Below, piece by piece: positions 36,935 through 50,959 of a stretch of 64,000 nt of DNA. Both the position numbers and the translations under genes were made by a program. The stretch's first letter is position 1, and the number at the start of each line of letters is the position of its first letter. This DNA comes from Malus domestica (lineage: Eukaryota > Streptophyta > Magnoliopsida > Rosales > Rosaceae): the NCBI RefSeq assembly GCF_042453785.1, contig NC_091674.1:25771001-25835000 (forward strand). Reading direction: 5' to 3'. Below the pieces are notes generated by a model. The model was not told the DNA's origin and searched no databases. It saw only the letters and a list, made by a program, of their open reading frames with translations.

Positions 36935-37629
36935 CGGACAACCGTTTTCAAATTTGGGTTTTTGGGATATGGGTTGTAGAGAGCGGCTACTAGGGTTTCT
37001 CTAGCAATTGCGTTGTTCTAAAAGATCAGCAAACCAAAAGAGTCCAAGTTCAAACCATTGTCATTGTGAAGCCCTGATGCAAAATTGAAATTTCATAAGA
37101 AGTGATGCCATATGTTTCAAACCAGAAGTCACATTGCATTCTAATTAAGGAGCATAGAAATATATCAAATAACGTAGTTAACTTTTTAGTTTCCTTCAAT
37201 ATTTCAATCAACTATCTGAAAATGGAGTAGCAATCCATTATCTGAAAATGGAGTAGCAATCCATTGTATACAAATTATACGCACATTGGTTGTTGGTTGT
37301 TCATTGTTGTTCATTGTTTAAAGGAAGAGATGAAATATACTAAACCTTTCCTTTTATACATTATATAGTTGATGAAAGAAGTTGAAATGACACAACTTGC
37401 AGAATAAATGTGAACTTAGCTCATATATTATATATATATATATATATATATCCAAGTATCATGAAATATTGATTCCATCTTTACCGTCCAAAAACAATGA
37501 TATATGGTGAATTCAAAGTTTAATCACCCATACTTACTTTCAAGATGTTTGTTAGCTCATAATATCTTGAATTAGAATTACAGTTTAGTCTCTCTTTTGC
37601 TGCGACACGTTCAGTTTCTTGCTGGGACA

Positions 37630-37810
37630 GGATACTTGCCGGATCCTCCAATCACATTCGTTTATAGTACATCGTGTGATCAGAAATTATTATAAATTTT
37701 TTTATATTTAAAATTGAATATAAACAGTACTTGACAAAAAATAACCGTACAATGTACGATGAACGGATATAATTGGAGAATCCTCAGGATCCTCACGATG
37801 ATCTTCTCTC
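37630..37810. mobile_element. MITE family B copy
   Basis: GGATCCTCCAATCAC at 37641 mirrors GATATAATTGGAGAATCC ending at 37783. TAGTACATCGTGTGATCAG mirrors CCGTACAATGTACGATGAAC. Ends beyond the mirror are uncertain and no duplication was identified. Confidence 0.7.
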
Positions 37811-37901
37811 GGGTTTGACATGCAAGCAGCATCCTTTTTAAGCCTAATCTGCAAGCTTTCTCTTTACCTCAATGCTTTTGTTTGAGGGGATTATATTCAC
37901 A

Positions 37902-38100
37902 GGAAAGGGATCCTCTCTGGATCCTTTACTCTTAATCCATCAAATCAAAGAATTCGTACCGTTGAAATTTGATTCAATTGGTACAAACAGGGGTCCACTT
38001 TAAAAGTTATAATAACTTCAGCTGTTAGATCAAATTTCAAGGACATGGATCTCCTGATTTGGTGGATTAGGAGGAATGGATATGGAGATGATCCATTTCC
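37902..38100. mobile_element. MITE family A, 199 bp, perfect 9-bp TSD
   Basis: GGAAAGGGATCC and GGATATGGAGATGATCC-ATTTCC ends, with ATATTCACA duplicated exactly at 37893-37901 and 38101-38109. The core has TTGAAATTTGATTCAA and its mirror around AAAGTTATAATAAC. Confidence 0.87.
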
Positions 38101-38248
38101 ATATTCACAACACAAGGAAATTTGGTGTAGCCGTGTTTTTGGCACACTGAAAAATCTATTTTTAAATAACGACTGAGACAATAACCAAGTCAATCTTTAC
38201 ACTTTACTAATCGTAACCAAAGAGGCCAGACAAACTTGCGATAAGTAT

Positions 38249-38411
38249 TTTTTTTAACAAACGATATTAATTCTACTAAAGGGGAGGGGTGGGATTAGCC
38301 TCACAATGAGCTAGCATAATGTGGTTCAAATTCACTTTTGTCGAGAATAGAACTTAAGACCTATCACTCTGAAGTGAGGATAAATATCACTAGACCACAG
38401 TACTAAGTGGC
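38249..38411 (-). mobile_element. SINE-like element with Pol III boxes
   Basis: On the minus strand it begins CCACTTAGTACTGTGGTCTA, with a box-A-like TGGTCTAGTGAT and a box-B-like AGTTCTATTCTC, then AATTTGAACCACATTATGC. It ends near ATATCGTTTGTT followed by a short A run. The body is repeated at 38440 and 55080. tRNA-derived SINEs are copied by LINE machinery; no target duplication was found. Confidence 0.6.
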
Positions 38412-38439
38412 GACATCTGCGACAAGTTAATTTTTTTTT

Positions 38440-38592
38440 CTTGAATAAATGATATTATCAACACTTGGAGGAGGAGGTGAGCTTAGTCTCATAATGGACT
38501 AGCAATAATGTGTTTCAAATTTATCTTTGGTGAGAATCAAACATAAGATCTTTCACTTACAAGTGAACATGAATATTACTAAAGTAGTAGAG
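38440..38592 (-). mobile_element. SINE-like element, second copy
   Basis: Same order and orientation as the 38249 copy, 30 bp away: box-B-like ATGTTTGATTCTCACC, then TTTGAAACACATTATTGCTA, ending in ATATCATTTATTCAAG and an A run (minus strand). Confidence 0.6.
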
Positions 38593-38822
38593 CTTGTTTG
38601 GACGTGCTTTTAAAATGACTGAAAATATTTTTGGTGAAAATATTTTTAGAAATAATCCTTAGTAAAAATGCTAGTAAATTCTTAAAAATCACTTAAAGTG
38701 CTTCATGGAAAAATCACATAACTGGTGCTTCTTCTAGAAAGCACTTAAAGTGCTTTTGGAACCCAAAAATATTTTATCTAAAAATGCTTTCGGTCATTTT
38801 AAAAGTGCATCCAAACGAGCAT
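38587..38822. mobile_element. MITE family D copy
   Basis: Ends GCTTGTTTGGACGTGCTTTT and AAAAGTGCATCCAAACGAGC are inverted repeats. The middle has GAAAATATTTTTAG and AAGTGCTTTTGGAACCC. Copies also at 46858 and 54295. The shape is hAT-like, but no confirmed 8-bp duplication. Confidence 0.7.
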
Positions 38823-39074
38823 GTAATAAGTGTGTTAATGCTTCTTTTAGGTGAGCATCGCTGTAAGACGGTATCTAAACCGCCACGTGTACTTGATAAT
38901 ATCAAATTTCCCTCCGACAAGACCAAAATAAAAGCAGGGAGAAGGAAACTCAAATCCAAAATCCAATTTGGCTCGTTTTTAGGTTTTCTTCTCCCTTCCG
39001 GTTTTGTGCTCTCAGAAACCCTAACAGATCAGAAACCCTAGAGCTGCAATCCAACCTCTGCAATTCCATCATTG

Positions 39075-42795
<3,721 letters not shown>

Positions 42796-43179
42796 TTTGT
42801 GTAGTGTCACAACTCACCTGGCTAATTTATGTTTAGTTTTGAAACGTTGAAAGAAAGAAGGTTGTGTCGAAAACTTGCTATTTTTGTAGTTGCCCTAATG
42901 ATATAATTGATTTGTGATGCAATACCAAATAGCTGTTTATGTTTACCTGTTGCTTTCTCCGAGAGAACATAACAGGGACCGAGTTGGAAGACAATTGGGG
43001 ACGAGTTATGAGCAAAGAATTGAATTATTATTATGCTGACTTCATTATGCAGAATTTACTTTTTGTTGCAATTTCAACGTGTATCAATTTTTTATTTATT
43101 TAATAAGATGCTTCTTAAACATCCTATGGACGAACGATAGCAGAAAAGTAATCCAAATTTAAATGTGAATATTGCCATT
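42796..43179. other. Helicase 3' flank
   Basis: About 110 bases downstream of the stop is T-rich with possible AATAAA-like signals but no exact match. Nothing else recognised. Confidence 0.35.
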
Positions 43180-43325
43180 TAGTATTGCGGTCTAATGGTA
43201 ATTTTTTATTTTGAAATAAGATGTCTTATGTTTGAATCTTGTAGATAGTGAATTCGATATCAAATTAGGCTATTTATTGTATGGCTTAACCGAACTCCTT
43301 ATTCTCTTAATGAAAAAATATTGAT
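43180..43325 (+). mobile_element. SINE-like element, diverged copy
   Basis: TTTAGTATTGCGGTCTAATG gives a box-A-like segment, TATGTTTGAATCTTG a box-B-like one, and the 3' part AATTAGGCTATTTATTG plus an A-rich end. It is the forward-strand relative of the elements at 38249, 38440 and 55080, with about 30 percent differences by eye. Confidence 0.45.
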
Positions 43326-43564
43326 GTACTAAAAGAAAAACATGAATATCAAGATTAAAAGCTAGAATATCAGGATCTAAGGCTACGTCTGAACTAAAGT
43401 TATGTCTTTGTTAAAGGATGTGCATCGTAAATAGTAGTGATAAGGTCCAGTGGATGCTTATCGCGTGCTCATAAATTGAACAAATTAATCGTTGGATGCT
43501 TGCCATGTGGCATGTTTGGTTTTGATAAAAGTATCTCTCCTATTTTTCACAATGTTTTAAATTA

Positions 43565-43770
43565 GGAGGCAGATTGTCTGTTTTCCTGTTTGTGTGTCTT
43601 TTCCATTCCCTTTTAGTTATGCGGTCATGGTTAAGCTACCTCAATATTTTATATTTTTATTGTTTTTGTCTTATTATCTTTATAAAAAAATTAATATAAA
43701 ATATTGACGTAGCTTAACTGTGACTGTACAAAATAAAAAAGAATGAAAAAGGCACCCAAACAGTGCCTCC
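43565..43770. mobile_element. MITE family C, second copy, 206 bp
   Basis: GGAGGCAGATTGTC start and an AGTGCCTCC end; the interior TGGTTAAGCTACCTCAATAT and TTGACGTAGCTTAACTGTGA pair. Flanks TTTAAATTA (43556-43564) and TTTAAATTG (43771-43779) make a 9-bp duplication with one mismatch. Confidence 0.78.
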
Positions 43771-43779
43771 TTTAAATTG

Positions 43780-45323
43780 TGACAACTGAAACTATAAGGA
43801 CCGAAGTGAAATTTTGCACGAACTACAAGGATGAAATCATTATTCGCTCTTGAGGTTTCTCACCAAAATGAGTTTGATGGTTCTTGCACCCAAAGTAGGG
43901 ATACTAGAAATTTAACTGTTAGATACCGCATTTCGAACTTTTTAACTGTTAGATCTTAATATTTTTGTTTTAACCATAAATTTAACGGTTAAAAACTCGA
44001 AATATCTAGTACTCCCCTAGCACCGCAGAAAAACACCTTCTCAGAAAATAAGTTTTGGTCCAACAAAATGTTGTGGATCCAAAAAGAGACTTGTTTCAAG
44101 TTCTACTTTAGGGTTTGATTTTGGTGGCCGGTGTTGAATTATTGAAGCGAATTATGAGTGCTTGCGCTTTCATGGGGTCCACAGTCCCCTCCGGAGCAAG
44201 TCCAGTTCTAATTATCTGGCGTTAATTGGACGTACGTGGGGGGTGGGGGTTCCACATTTCAACACAGAAAATGAAAAAATAGGCGCGCAAGTTGACTGCT
44301 GCGTAGTCTGGATCACGTATATGCTGGTTGTACATGACAACTCTGCAATTTTCTTGTTTTCTTCCCAGGTATTCGTAGCATTAACTCTGGTGTTACCGGG
44401 TGTATATGTACGTACGTGTAAGCACCTCTCATCATCACGTATTGTATATGTTTTTTCGTATTTCTTTCCTAGCGCCATGCGTTTTGTTTCGTTTTGTAGA
44501 CCTTTAAATGTTGAATAAAAAGGGTCAAAACTCTGGTCGTCGGTAGATGTATATCAGTACATAAATTATTATTCTTGCCGCAGAATTGTATGCTTTTGTA
44601 ATTCCCTCAAGTCTGCAGGTGGCAAAACCTTATAGTTTGTCTGATAACTATTTCGGAAAATTGAAAACTAAAAATCCATTTAATAACTATTTCTAGTTTT
44701 CAAGTTAAATAAAAAATTGAAACCAAAATAAAAAAATAAATTGGTGATCAAACAGCGTCTTAAGTGTGACCGAATATACGTGTAAACCATATAAACCTGG
44801 TGATACGTACGCGTGCTTAAGCCTGGTGACGCGCCGCGGGGGGGGGGGGGTCTGGTTTAATTTTCAAGGTTGAAAATTGGGAAGGACAAGGACGTACAAG
44901 AAGAGAAAATTTATAGGCCGGTTCTCACCACAAAGTGTGGAAGAAAGACGACAACTACCTAAGCAAGCTAGCTACTTGTTTGATAAGGAGACAGTTAGGG
45001 TAGGTAAGGTTTTGTGGTTGTATAAACACTACAACTATAGCTAGAGTTGATTTCTAAACTAATCAAAATGTCCTTGTTTTCTTCAAAATTACCTCTCAAA
45101 TCTGTATGTAATGTCAAATCTTCGGGTTTTTTTTCCAGTGTTTAACGTAGGGAGTACATACTTGTTTTTTATACCTTGAACCGTTGATCATTATTTCAAT
45201 ACTGATTCAATTTATCTTTGTAATAAGTAAGTTAACGTACTAAAAAAAATCGTTTTAACATCATCAATAGCATAAAAATCTCTACAATATATAGACGACG
45301 AACTAATATTGTTTTGTTAGAAT

Positions 45324-45361
<38 letters not shown>

Positions 45362-45386
45362 TACATAGAAATATAATTATATTTTC
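43780..45386. other. Intergenic, no gene supported
   Basis: Contains a G(13) run at 44838-44850, a TA tract at 45338-45360, and an AT-rich stretch at 44635-44760 that begins and ends like a MITE (GATAACTATTTC motif repeated) but has no confirmed ends. Open frames at 44162-44518 have no recognised motif. Confidence 0.45.
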
Positions 45387-45541
45387 AGGAAAACTAATGA
45401 AAATAGCTTCAAAACTTTGAGTTTTATTCAAAATAATAAAAAAGTGTTGTAAGTGAATAGTACCATGAATGACTTTTTAAAGTAAAAATATTATTTTCGT
45501 TAAAAATGAACAATACCAAAAGTGTTTCGTTAAAATTCATA
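45387..45541. mobile_element. MITE family E, 155 bp, 8-bp TSD
   Basis: ATATTTTC is duplicated at 45379-45386 and 45542-45549. The element starts AGGAAAACTAATGAAAAT and ends CGTTAAAATTCATA. It is in the opposite orientation to the 58625 copy and exactly as long (155 bp). hAT type inferred from the 8-bp duplication. Confidence 0.82.
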
Positions 45542-45555
45542 ATATTTTCATATTA

Positions 45556-45579
45556 GGATTAGGGTTAGGGTTAGGGTTT
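45556..45579. repeat. Short telomere-like run
   Basis: Three to four TTAGGG hexamers (not the plant TTTAGGG heptamer). Too short for more than a chance or relic reading. Confidence 0.6.
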
Positions 45580-45754
45580 GTTGTGGTGCATCAGTGCATG
45601 CGTACGTCAACAAACTTATGTTTTGTGGCATTTGGTGGCCGGGCAAGCCAAACCACTCGTGTAGGAGTCCCTAGCTAGCTATACTTCCTAATGTTGAGGG
45701 CTGATGTCTCCCTAGTGCTTATTTATGTTGAGTGATTTTCAGTCTGTTTCTTTG

Positions 45755-45922
45755 GAGAGATTTTTCAGTGTGATCGGTACACGAGGTGACATACCATGTG
45801 TCACTAAAAAAATGGTGAGATATGTGTGCTAAAAAGTTAATAACTTAAAAAATAAAATTTCCCACCATTCCTATTAACACGTGGTGTACCACTTGTGTTT
45901 CTGTCACAACCAAAAATTTCTC
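45755..45922. mobile_element. MITE, 168 bp, 9-bp TSD
   Basis: GAGAGATTTTTCAGTGTGA at the left pairs with TCACAACCAAAAATTTCTC at the right. Flanks GTTTCTTTG (45746-45754) and GTTTCTCTG (45923-45931) are a 9-bp duplication with one mismatch. The inside has CACGAGGTGACATACCATGT and its mirror around a TTAATAACTT centre. Confidence 0.78.
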
Positions 45923-45931
45923 GTTTCTCTG

Positions 45932-46857
45932 TCTTTTCTTGCTGCAAACCCTAGTCATGCTTGATTGGCTACTCTCACCATCAACATTAGGACATACTCA
46001 TAACTTTAAACTGAGAAAACTTACGTTTGATACCTAACAACCAGCTTGATTCTTTTTTCCAACACTCCATATACATACATCCCAAGTCTTCGTTGTGAAG
46101 GGATCATTGGGATGGACACTAGTCACACTACTCAACTCAACTCTCTGAATGGTATATATTGGACCTATTGGTAGGGTCAGTTATGTATTATTATGAGCTG
46201 GAAAATAATACTTTTCATATTGGCTATCATGCATGATGCATCATCAACCCGAAGTGATGATTTATGTCGACCTCTTTCAACTCCTGCACTCTTTCATTTA
46301 TTGATTTGTTTCGATACGATGACTTTATATAAAATAAAAATTGAGGAAATTATAGTATTTTTATTGGTCGAAAGAGGAGATTATAGTATGTAGTAAAGAA
46401 GAGTGCACAAATCACTTCCCGTCTTTCGTATGTGTGTGTGTGTGGGGTGTGCTGTGGACAGCATGCATGGAGAGTTTGAATAAAATAACAAAGTACAAGT
46501 ATACAAGAAAGGTTTCTTGCCGCTTTGGATATATAATTGCCTGATAAGCGAAGTGCTCAAATTTGGAGTCATTTGGTTTGAAGAATACATGTCAAAACAT
46601 GACATATGAAATGTTTTTAGTCGTGAGAAAAGAAAACTGACCATTTTAGACTTTTAGTTGAAGCAAAACACTGACAGGAGAAAATGGGGAATGACCCAGT
46701 TTTAGTCTTCATATTGTTTTGTCCATAATTCCACTACCTAATCCCTTTTCTCTTACATATATAAGAAAGATAAAGACTTCTTAATAAAATATTACATGCC
46801 TAATAAGTAATAACTAACGACTAATTAATAATATAAAAATGTTTTTTAATATTTAAC
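45932..46857. other. Intergenic, no gene supported
   Basis: A short (GT)n tract at 46430-46443; otherwise no ORF or element supported. Confidence 0.4.
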
Positions 46858-47095
46858 GGCTCGTTTGGAAGCGTTTTGAAAGGGTATTTGGTGAAAATAT
46901 TTTTTGAATCAATCCTTAGTCAAAACGGAAGTGAATCCTAGAAAACCACTTGAAATAATTCATGCAAGAAGCACATAAGAAGCACCAATATTATGTGCTT
47001 CTTTCAGGAAGCACTTCAAATGCTTTTATAATTCAAAAACATTTTCTCCAAAAATATTTTCAATCATTTTAAAATACTTCAAATGTGCGCTAGAT
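46858..47095. mobile_element. MITE family D copy
   Basis: GGCTCGTTTGGAAGCGTTTT at the left and a decayed AATACTTCAAATGTGCGCT at the right. The middle GAAGCACTTCAAATGCTTTT and GAAAATATTTTT match the 38587 and 54295 copies. Confidence 0.65.
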
Positions 47096-47135
47096 CTTTT
47101 TTCTATCCATGGGTTGACTGTGTAATGCTCCCAAA

Positions 47136-47333
47136 GGATCAGGATCTTCTCCTGAGCAAATGGAGAGGATCCTCTTGACCAGGCCCATCGGGCCATTCAA
47201 ATTTTATCCAACGGCTACAATTATTATAACTTTTAGAGGGGTTCCTGTTTGTAGCCGTTGGATAAAATTTGAACGGCCTGACGGGCCTGGTCAGGAGGAT
47301 CATCTCCAATTGCTGAGGAGAGGATCTTGATCC
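47136..47333. mobile_element. MITE family A, 198 bp
   Basis: GGATCAGGATCTTCTCCTGA start pairs with AGGAGAGGATCTTGATCC end. The long arms include GACCAGGCCC/GGGCCTGGTC and TTTTATCCAACGGCTACA. Flanks GCTCCCAAA and GCACCCAAG (47127-47135, 47334-47342) match at 7 of 9. This is the best-preserved hairpin of the family. Confidence 0.82.
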
Positions 47334-48007
47334 GCACCCAAGCTAATGGGGTGAAGATGATTAGCTAGGTTACTGTAATTTTATTGATTTCCTTTTACAA
47401 TTCAAATTCTCATTGCGTGAATATAGTTGTAGATCGTTGCGGTCATCGTTATAAGCTATTGGATCATCTTGAATGCACTCATTGTGAATTCATATTATAT
47501 AAACAAACAAGATCTCTAGTGGTTCAAATAATAGAATTAAAAATAAGAAAAATGTGACGTGGAAAAGTAAATAATTGAGCTATATAAAACACACAAATTA
47601 GTATTTGCGTGACTTTAGTTTTAATGGTGAATCCACATGTCTTACGCTTAGATAAATGATTTTTACACCTCAATTTTTTGCTCTATACATTTCTTTTTAT
47701 TTTTGGCAGCCGAACAATTAAAATAGAATTAAGGAACAAAAATTAAAAGAAGTGTGCAGAAAACGAAAATGAATGTTTGAAAATCGTTTATCTATTCTTT
47801 CTTGCCATTTAGGGTTATAACAATTTTTTCAAGGATATAATTTTTTTAATATAAATGATATTCTATACTAATCTACATTAAGGGGAAGAGAGAGAACTAG
47901 AAGTCCAAAAACAACGAGTTGAAGATGAAGACCCTAATCACTAGGGCAATGTCCCGCTTGAACATTATATTTAAATAAGTTAAAGGAGGAGGAGGACACC
48001 ACCTAGA

Positions 48008-48183
48008 CCAAGAACATACCTCCAAATTAATAAGTCGATATATTGAATGATTAATATTTGATAATGCGAAAGAACAAGGGTCATTACGAAGTAAACATTT
48101 GTTATTAAACAAGTAAACGGATCATTTTGACGTTTGACATTCTTCCTGATCACTTTCATTTTCACTTTCACGCATGCATACCA
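48008..48183. repeat. Local duplication, copy 1
   Basis: 176 bp, about 99 percent identical to 48271-48446 (two differences seen). No gene in it. Confidence 0.93.
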
Positions 48184-48195
48184 GGAGGAGGAGCA

Positions 48196-48240
48196 CATCA
48201 TGCCATCATGCCATCATGCCATCATGCCATCATGCCATCG
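48196..48240. repeat. CATCATGC octamer array
   Basis: Five direct copies of CATCATGC plus a decayed sixth, lying between the two 176-bp duplicates. Confidence 0.93.
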
Positions 48241-48270
48241 TGATCAAGTGGATGTCTATCAGACACCAAA

Positions 48271-48446
48271 CCAAGAACATACCTCCAAATTAATAAGTCG
48301 ATATATTGAATGATTAATATTTGATAATGCGAAAGAACAAGGGTCATTACGAAGTAAACATTTGTTATTAAACAAGTAAACGGATCATTTTGACGTTTGA
48401 CATTCTTCCTGATCACTTTCACTTTCACTTTCATGCATGCATACCA
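48271..48446. repeat. Local duplication, copy 2
   Basis: Direct repeat of 48008-48183, offset 263 bp. The differences are ATTTTC/ACTTTC and CACGCATG/CATGCATG near the end. Confidence 0.93.
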
Positions 48447-49240
48447 CAAGAATATTTTTGTTCGCCACCTTCAAGTGATGATGATGTTTATCATCCTGTT
48501 TATCACCGTTAGATGAGTTTTAATTTCAAGATCTGTGTAACAACTCTCAAAATTTAAACTCATAATAACAATATAAATAAGGTGATAAGCAAAAATGACC
48601 CACATATAACTACCTTAACATTCTTTATCTTAATACTATTTGTCGTCAATTTGTAGAGTTCTCCTTCACCTAAGAGCAATAAAATTGTTCATTTTTTAAG
48701 TAGAAAAATTATTTTCACAGACCTATGAGTAATTATTATATTATATTTTATTCTATTCTTAGTTATATTTTATATTTGGTTTTTTTAGAGAATTTTGATA
48801 CCTTTTTTTTGTGTTCGATTGTAGGATAAGAGGAATACACTTTTCCTCAAAAAAGTGACGAAACAAAGGAAATTGGGAGTGATTTCAATTGGAACTGATT
48901 CCTAAGGAAGTGAAGTTGATAGTGTTAAATTTTCGGCCCTTAATTCTTAACCGTTTGATCGTGACAATTAAATGAAGACAAATACAATATGTTGGCAGAT
49001 ATACATTTTGAGCTTGCATGGGCTATAAGTTATTGACGTTTTTGTGAAAATTTTCCTTCTACAACATTGATGAGGACTTCTTATTCTTTCCAGTGACATC
49101 TTTTTGGGCATTCTATATGCTGTCTTGGCCAGTCAACGGGATGAATCTTCACATAATTGAAGTTATAATCAGAATAGGAATGTAATTATAAGATAAATTA
49201 TTTTGTTTTATTTTTCAGATTTATTATGAGACCTATTTTA
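48447..49240. other. Intergenic, no gene supported
   Basis: AT-rich, with no feature that I can support. Confidence 0.4.
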
Positions 49241-49666
49241 GGGGGTGTATTCAATTGGGATTTTGAAGGATTTTAATTCTTTTAATGAATCCAGGGGTAT
49301 TCAATTAAGATTTTAAGTGATTCTCTGAAATTCAATGTGTAGCAATCAAGATTTTAAGATAGTTTATTAAAATTTTTAGAAATCCGGGTGTATTCAATTA
49401 GAATTTTGAAGAAGTTTAGAACATTCCAGGTGTATTCAATTAGAATTAGAATTTAAAGAATTTAAAAAGGTTGAGGAATTAAAGGGAATTTGAGAGATTT
49501 TGTAGTGTATTTTAAGCATCCACAAATCTCCCCTCTCACCGGGAGATTTTGAGGGAATTGAATCAAAATTTTACATGGAATCTCTACAAATCAGTTAAAC
49601 TCCATAAAAATTCATGAATTTATAAATCCATTAAAATATCTTAAATTCCCAATTGAATACACCCCC
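49241..49666. mobile_element. Tourist/PIF-like MITE, 426 bp, TTA TSD
   Basis: GGGGGTGTATTCAATTGGGA and TCCCAATTGAATACACCCCC are 20-base perfect terminal inverted repeats flanked by TTA (49238-49240, 49667-49669). The interior repeats GTGTATTCAATTAGAATTT three times. The TTA duplication is the PIF/Harbinger hallmark. Confidence 0.9.
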
Positions 49667-49669
49667 TTA

Positions 49670-50412
49670 GATAAGATACTGATTTCCTAAGTTTTTATAT
49701 GTAGAAGAGTCTTGCTTTGGGGTTGAGGATGTGTTTTGGACCTTTAGAATACTCCCCATCCCCCTAGTATAAAAATATCGATATACTAAAAAAAATTATG
49801 ATTATGTTTAAATAATTCTCTTTTTGCCTTAACATCAATATGTATTTTATTTTCAATTTACTTATAATGTTAAATTGGTTAATGCTCCTCATGGTTGGAA
49901 ATTGTAAGTTCACTTAAGACAAATATCATGCTCTTAGGAATTGCATGATTTTTAAAAGGGTTCTCTCTATAGACTTTTTCCTATTTTTGACATTTATATT
50001 AGATAAATAAATCAAAAGAGAATAAAAGACGAAATTAACACGAATGTGTAAATATAAAAATAACAATAATCTGTAGAAGTCATTTTATTTTTATACTGAA
50101 TGATGCTATTCCTTCTAAAAAACATGACCAATTGGAACTTCAAATCTTCCATGCCAATACTATTTTATTTGTAAAGAATACAGTGAGCGCAAGTTGAAAT
50201 GAATTATTTCGTTGTTTGTAGGGCAATGATCAACTAAAAAACAAGCATTATTGGCCATGAAAACAAAAATACTGATTAGGAAAATAAGGATGAGTCCCAT
50301 CCCTCCAGAGTGGGTCTTGGGCCCTCACCTCAACTTCAAACCCGATCATCAACTCATGAATGATGACCTTCTTCACACTTTGTACGTGCCATGATAGTGA
50401 TACAGGAAATAC
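49670..50412. other. Intergenic between two PIF-type elements
   Basis: AT-rich, no ORF or RNA gene recognised. Confidence 0.4.
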
Positions 50413-50959
50413 TTAGGTCATCTTCAATCGAAGGGTTTAGAGGACCAGAGGATCAGAGGGTTGAAAATAGTCTGAAAATTGTCTCCAACCAAGGGCTAGG
50501 CCAAAGGACTTGTGAGCCATACTGGACAAAAAAGGGTCATAGGGCCAGCCGGTAGGCCCAAAGGAGCTAGCCAACCAGCCTGGGGCCGGGCTGGAATTTG
50601 AAAACCAACGATAACTAGCTAATGTCAGCTAACCGTTATTTTTGAATATTTTTTTTTTTACAATTTTTTTCTTTCAAAATTTGTTTTAAAAGTTGTAAAA
50701 AAATTTCTTCTTTTTTTTCCCTATAACTTCCTAAACCATTAAACATTACATAACATTAAGTAAAATGAAACAATATTAAACAACATTAAACAACATTAAA
50801 CATTACATAACATTAAGTAAAATGAAACAATATTAAACAACATTAAACAACATTAAACAACATAAAAATAAAATATTTAACAACATGAAACTTAAACAAC
50901 ATTTTAAAAAACATTTAACAATATAAAACTTAAACGCCTACTCCATGCTTTTTTTGGGC

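Noticed and set aside
45556..45579. Interstitial telomere array
   Set aside because: Only three to four TTAGGG units, and not the plant heptamer.
47980..48449. Two nearly identical 73-75 residue reading frames on the minus strand
   Set aside because: They are copies of the same non-coding 176-bp duplicated segment; no protein evidence.
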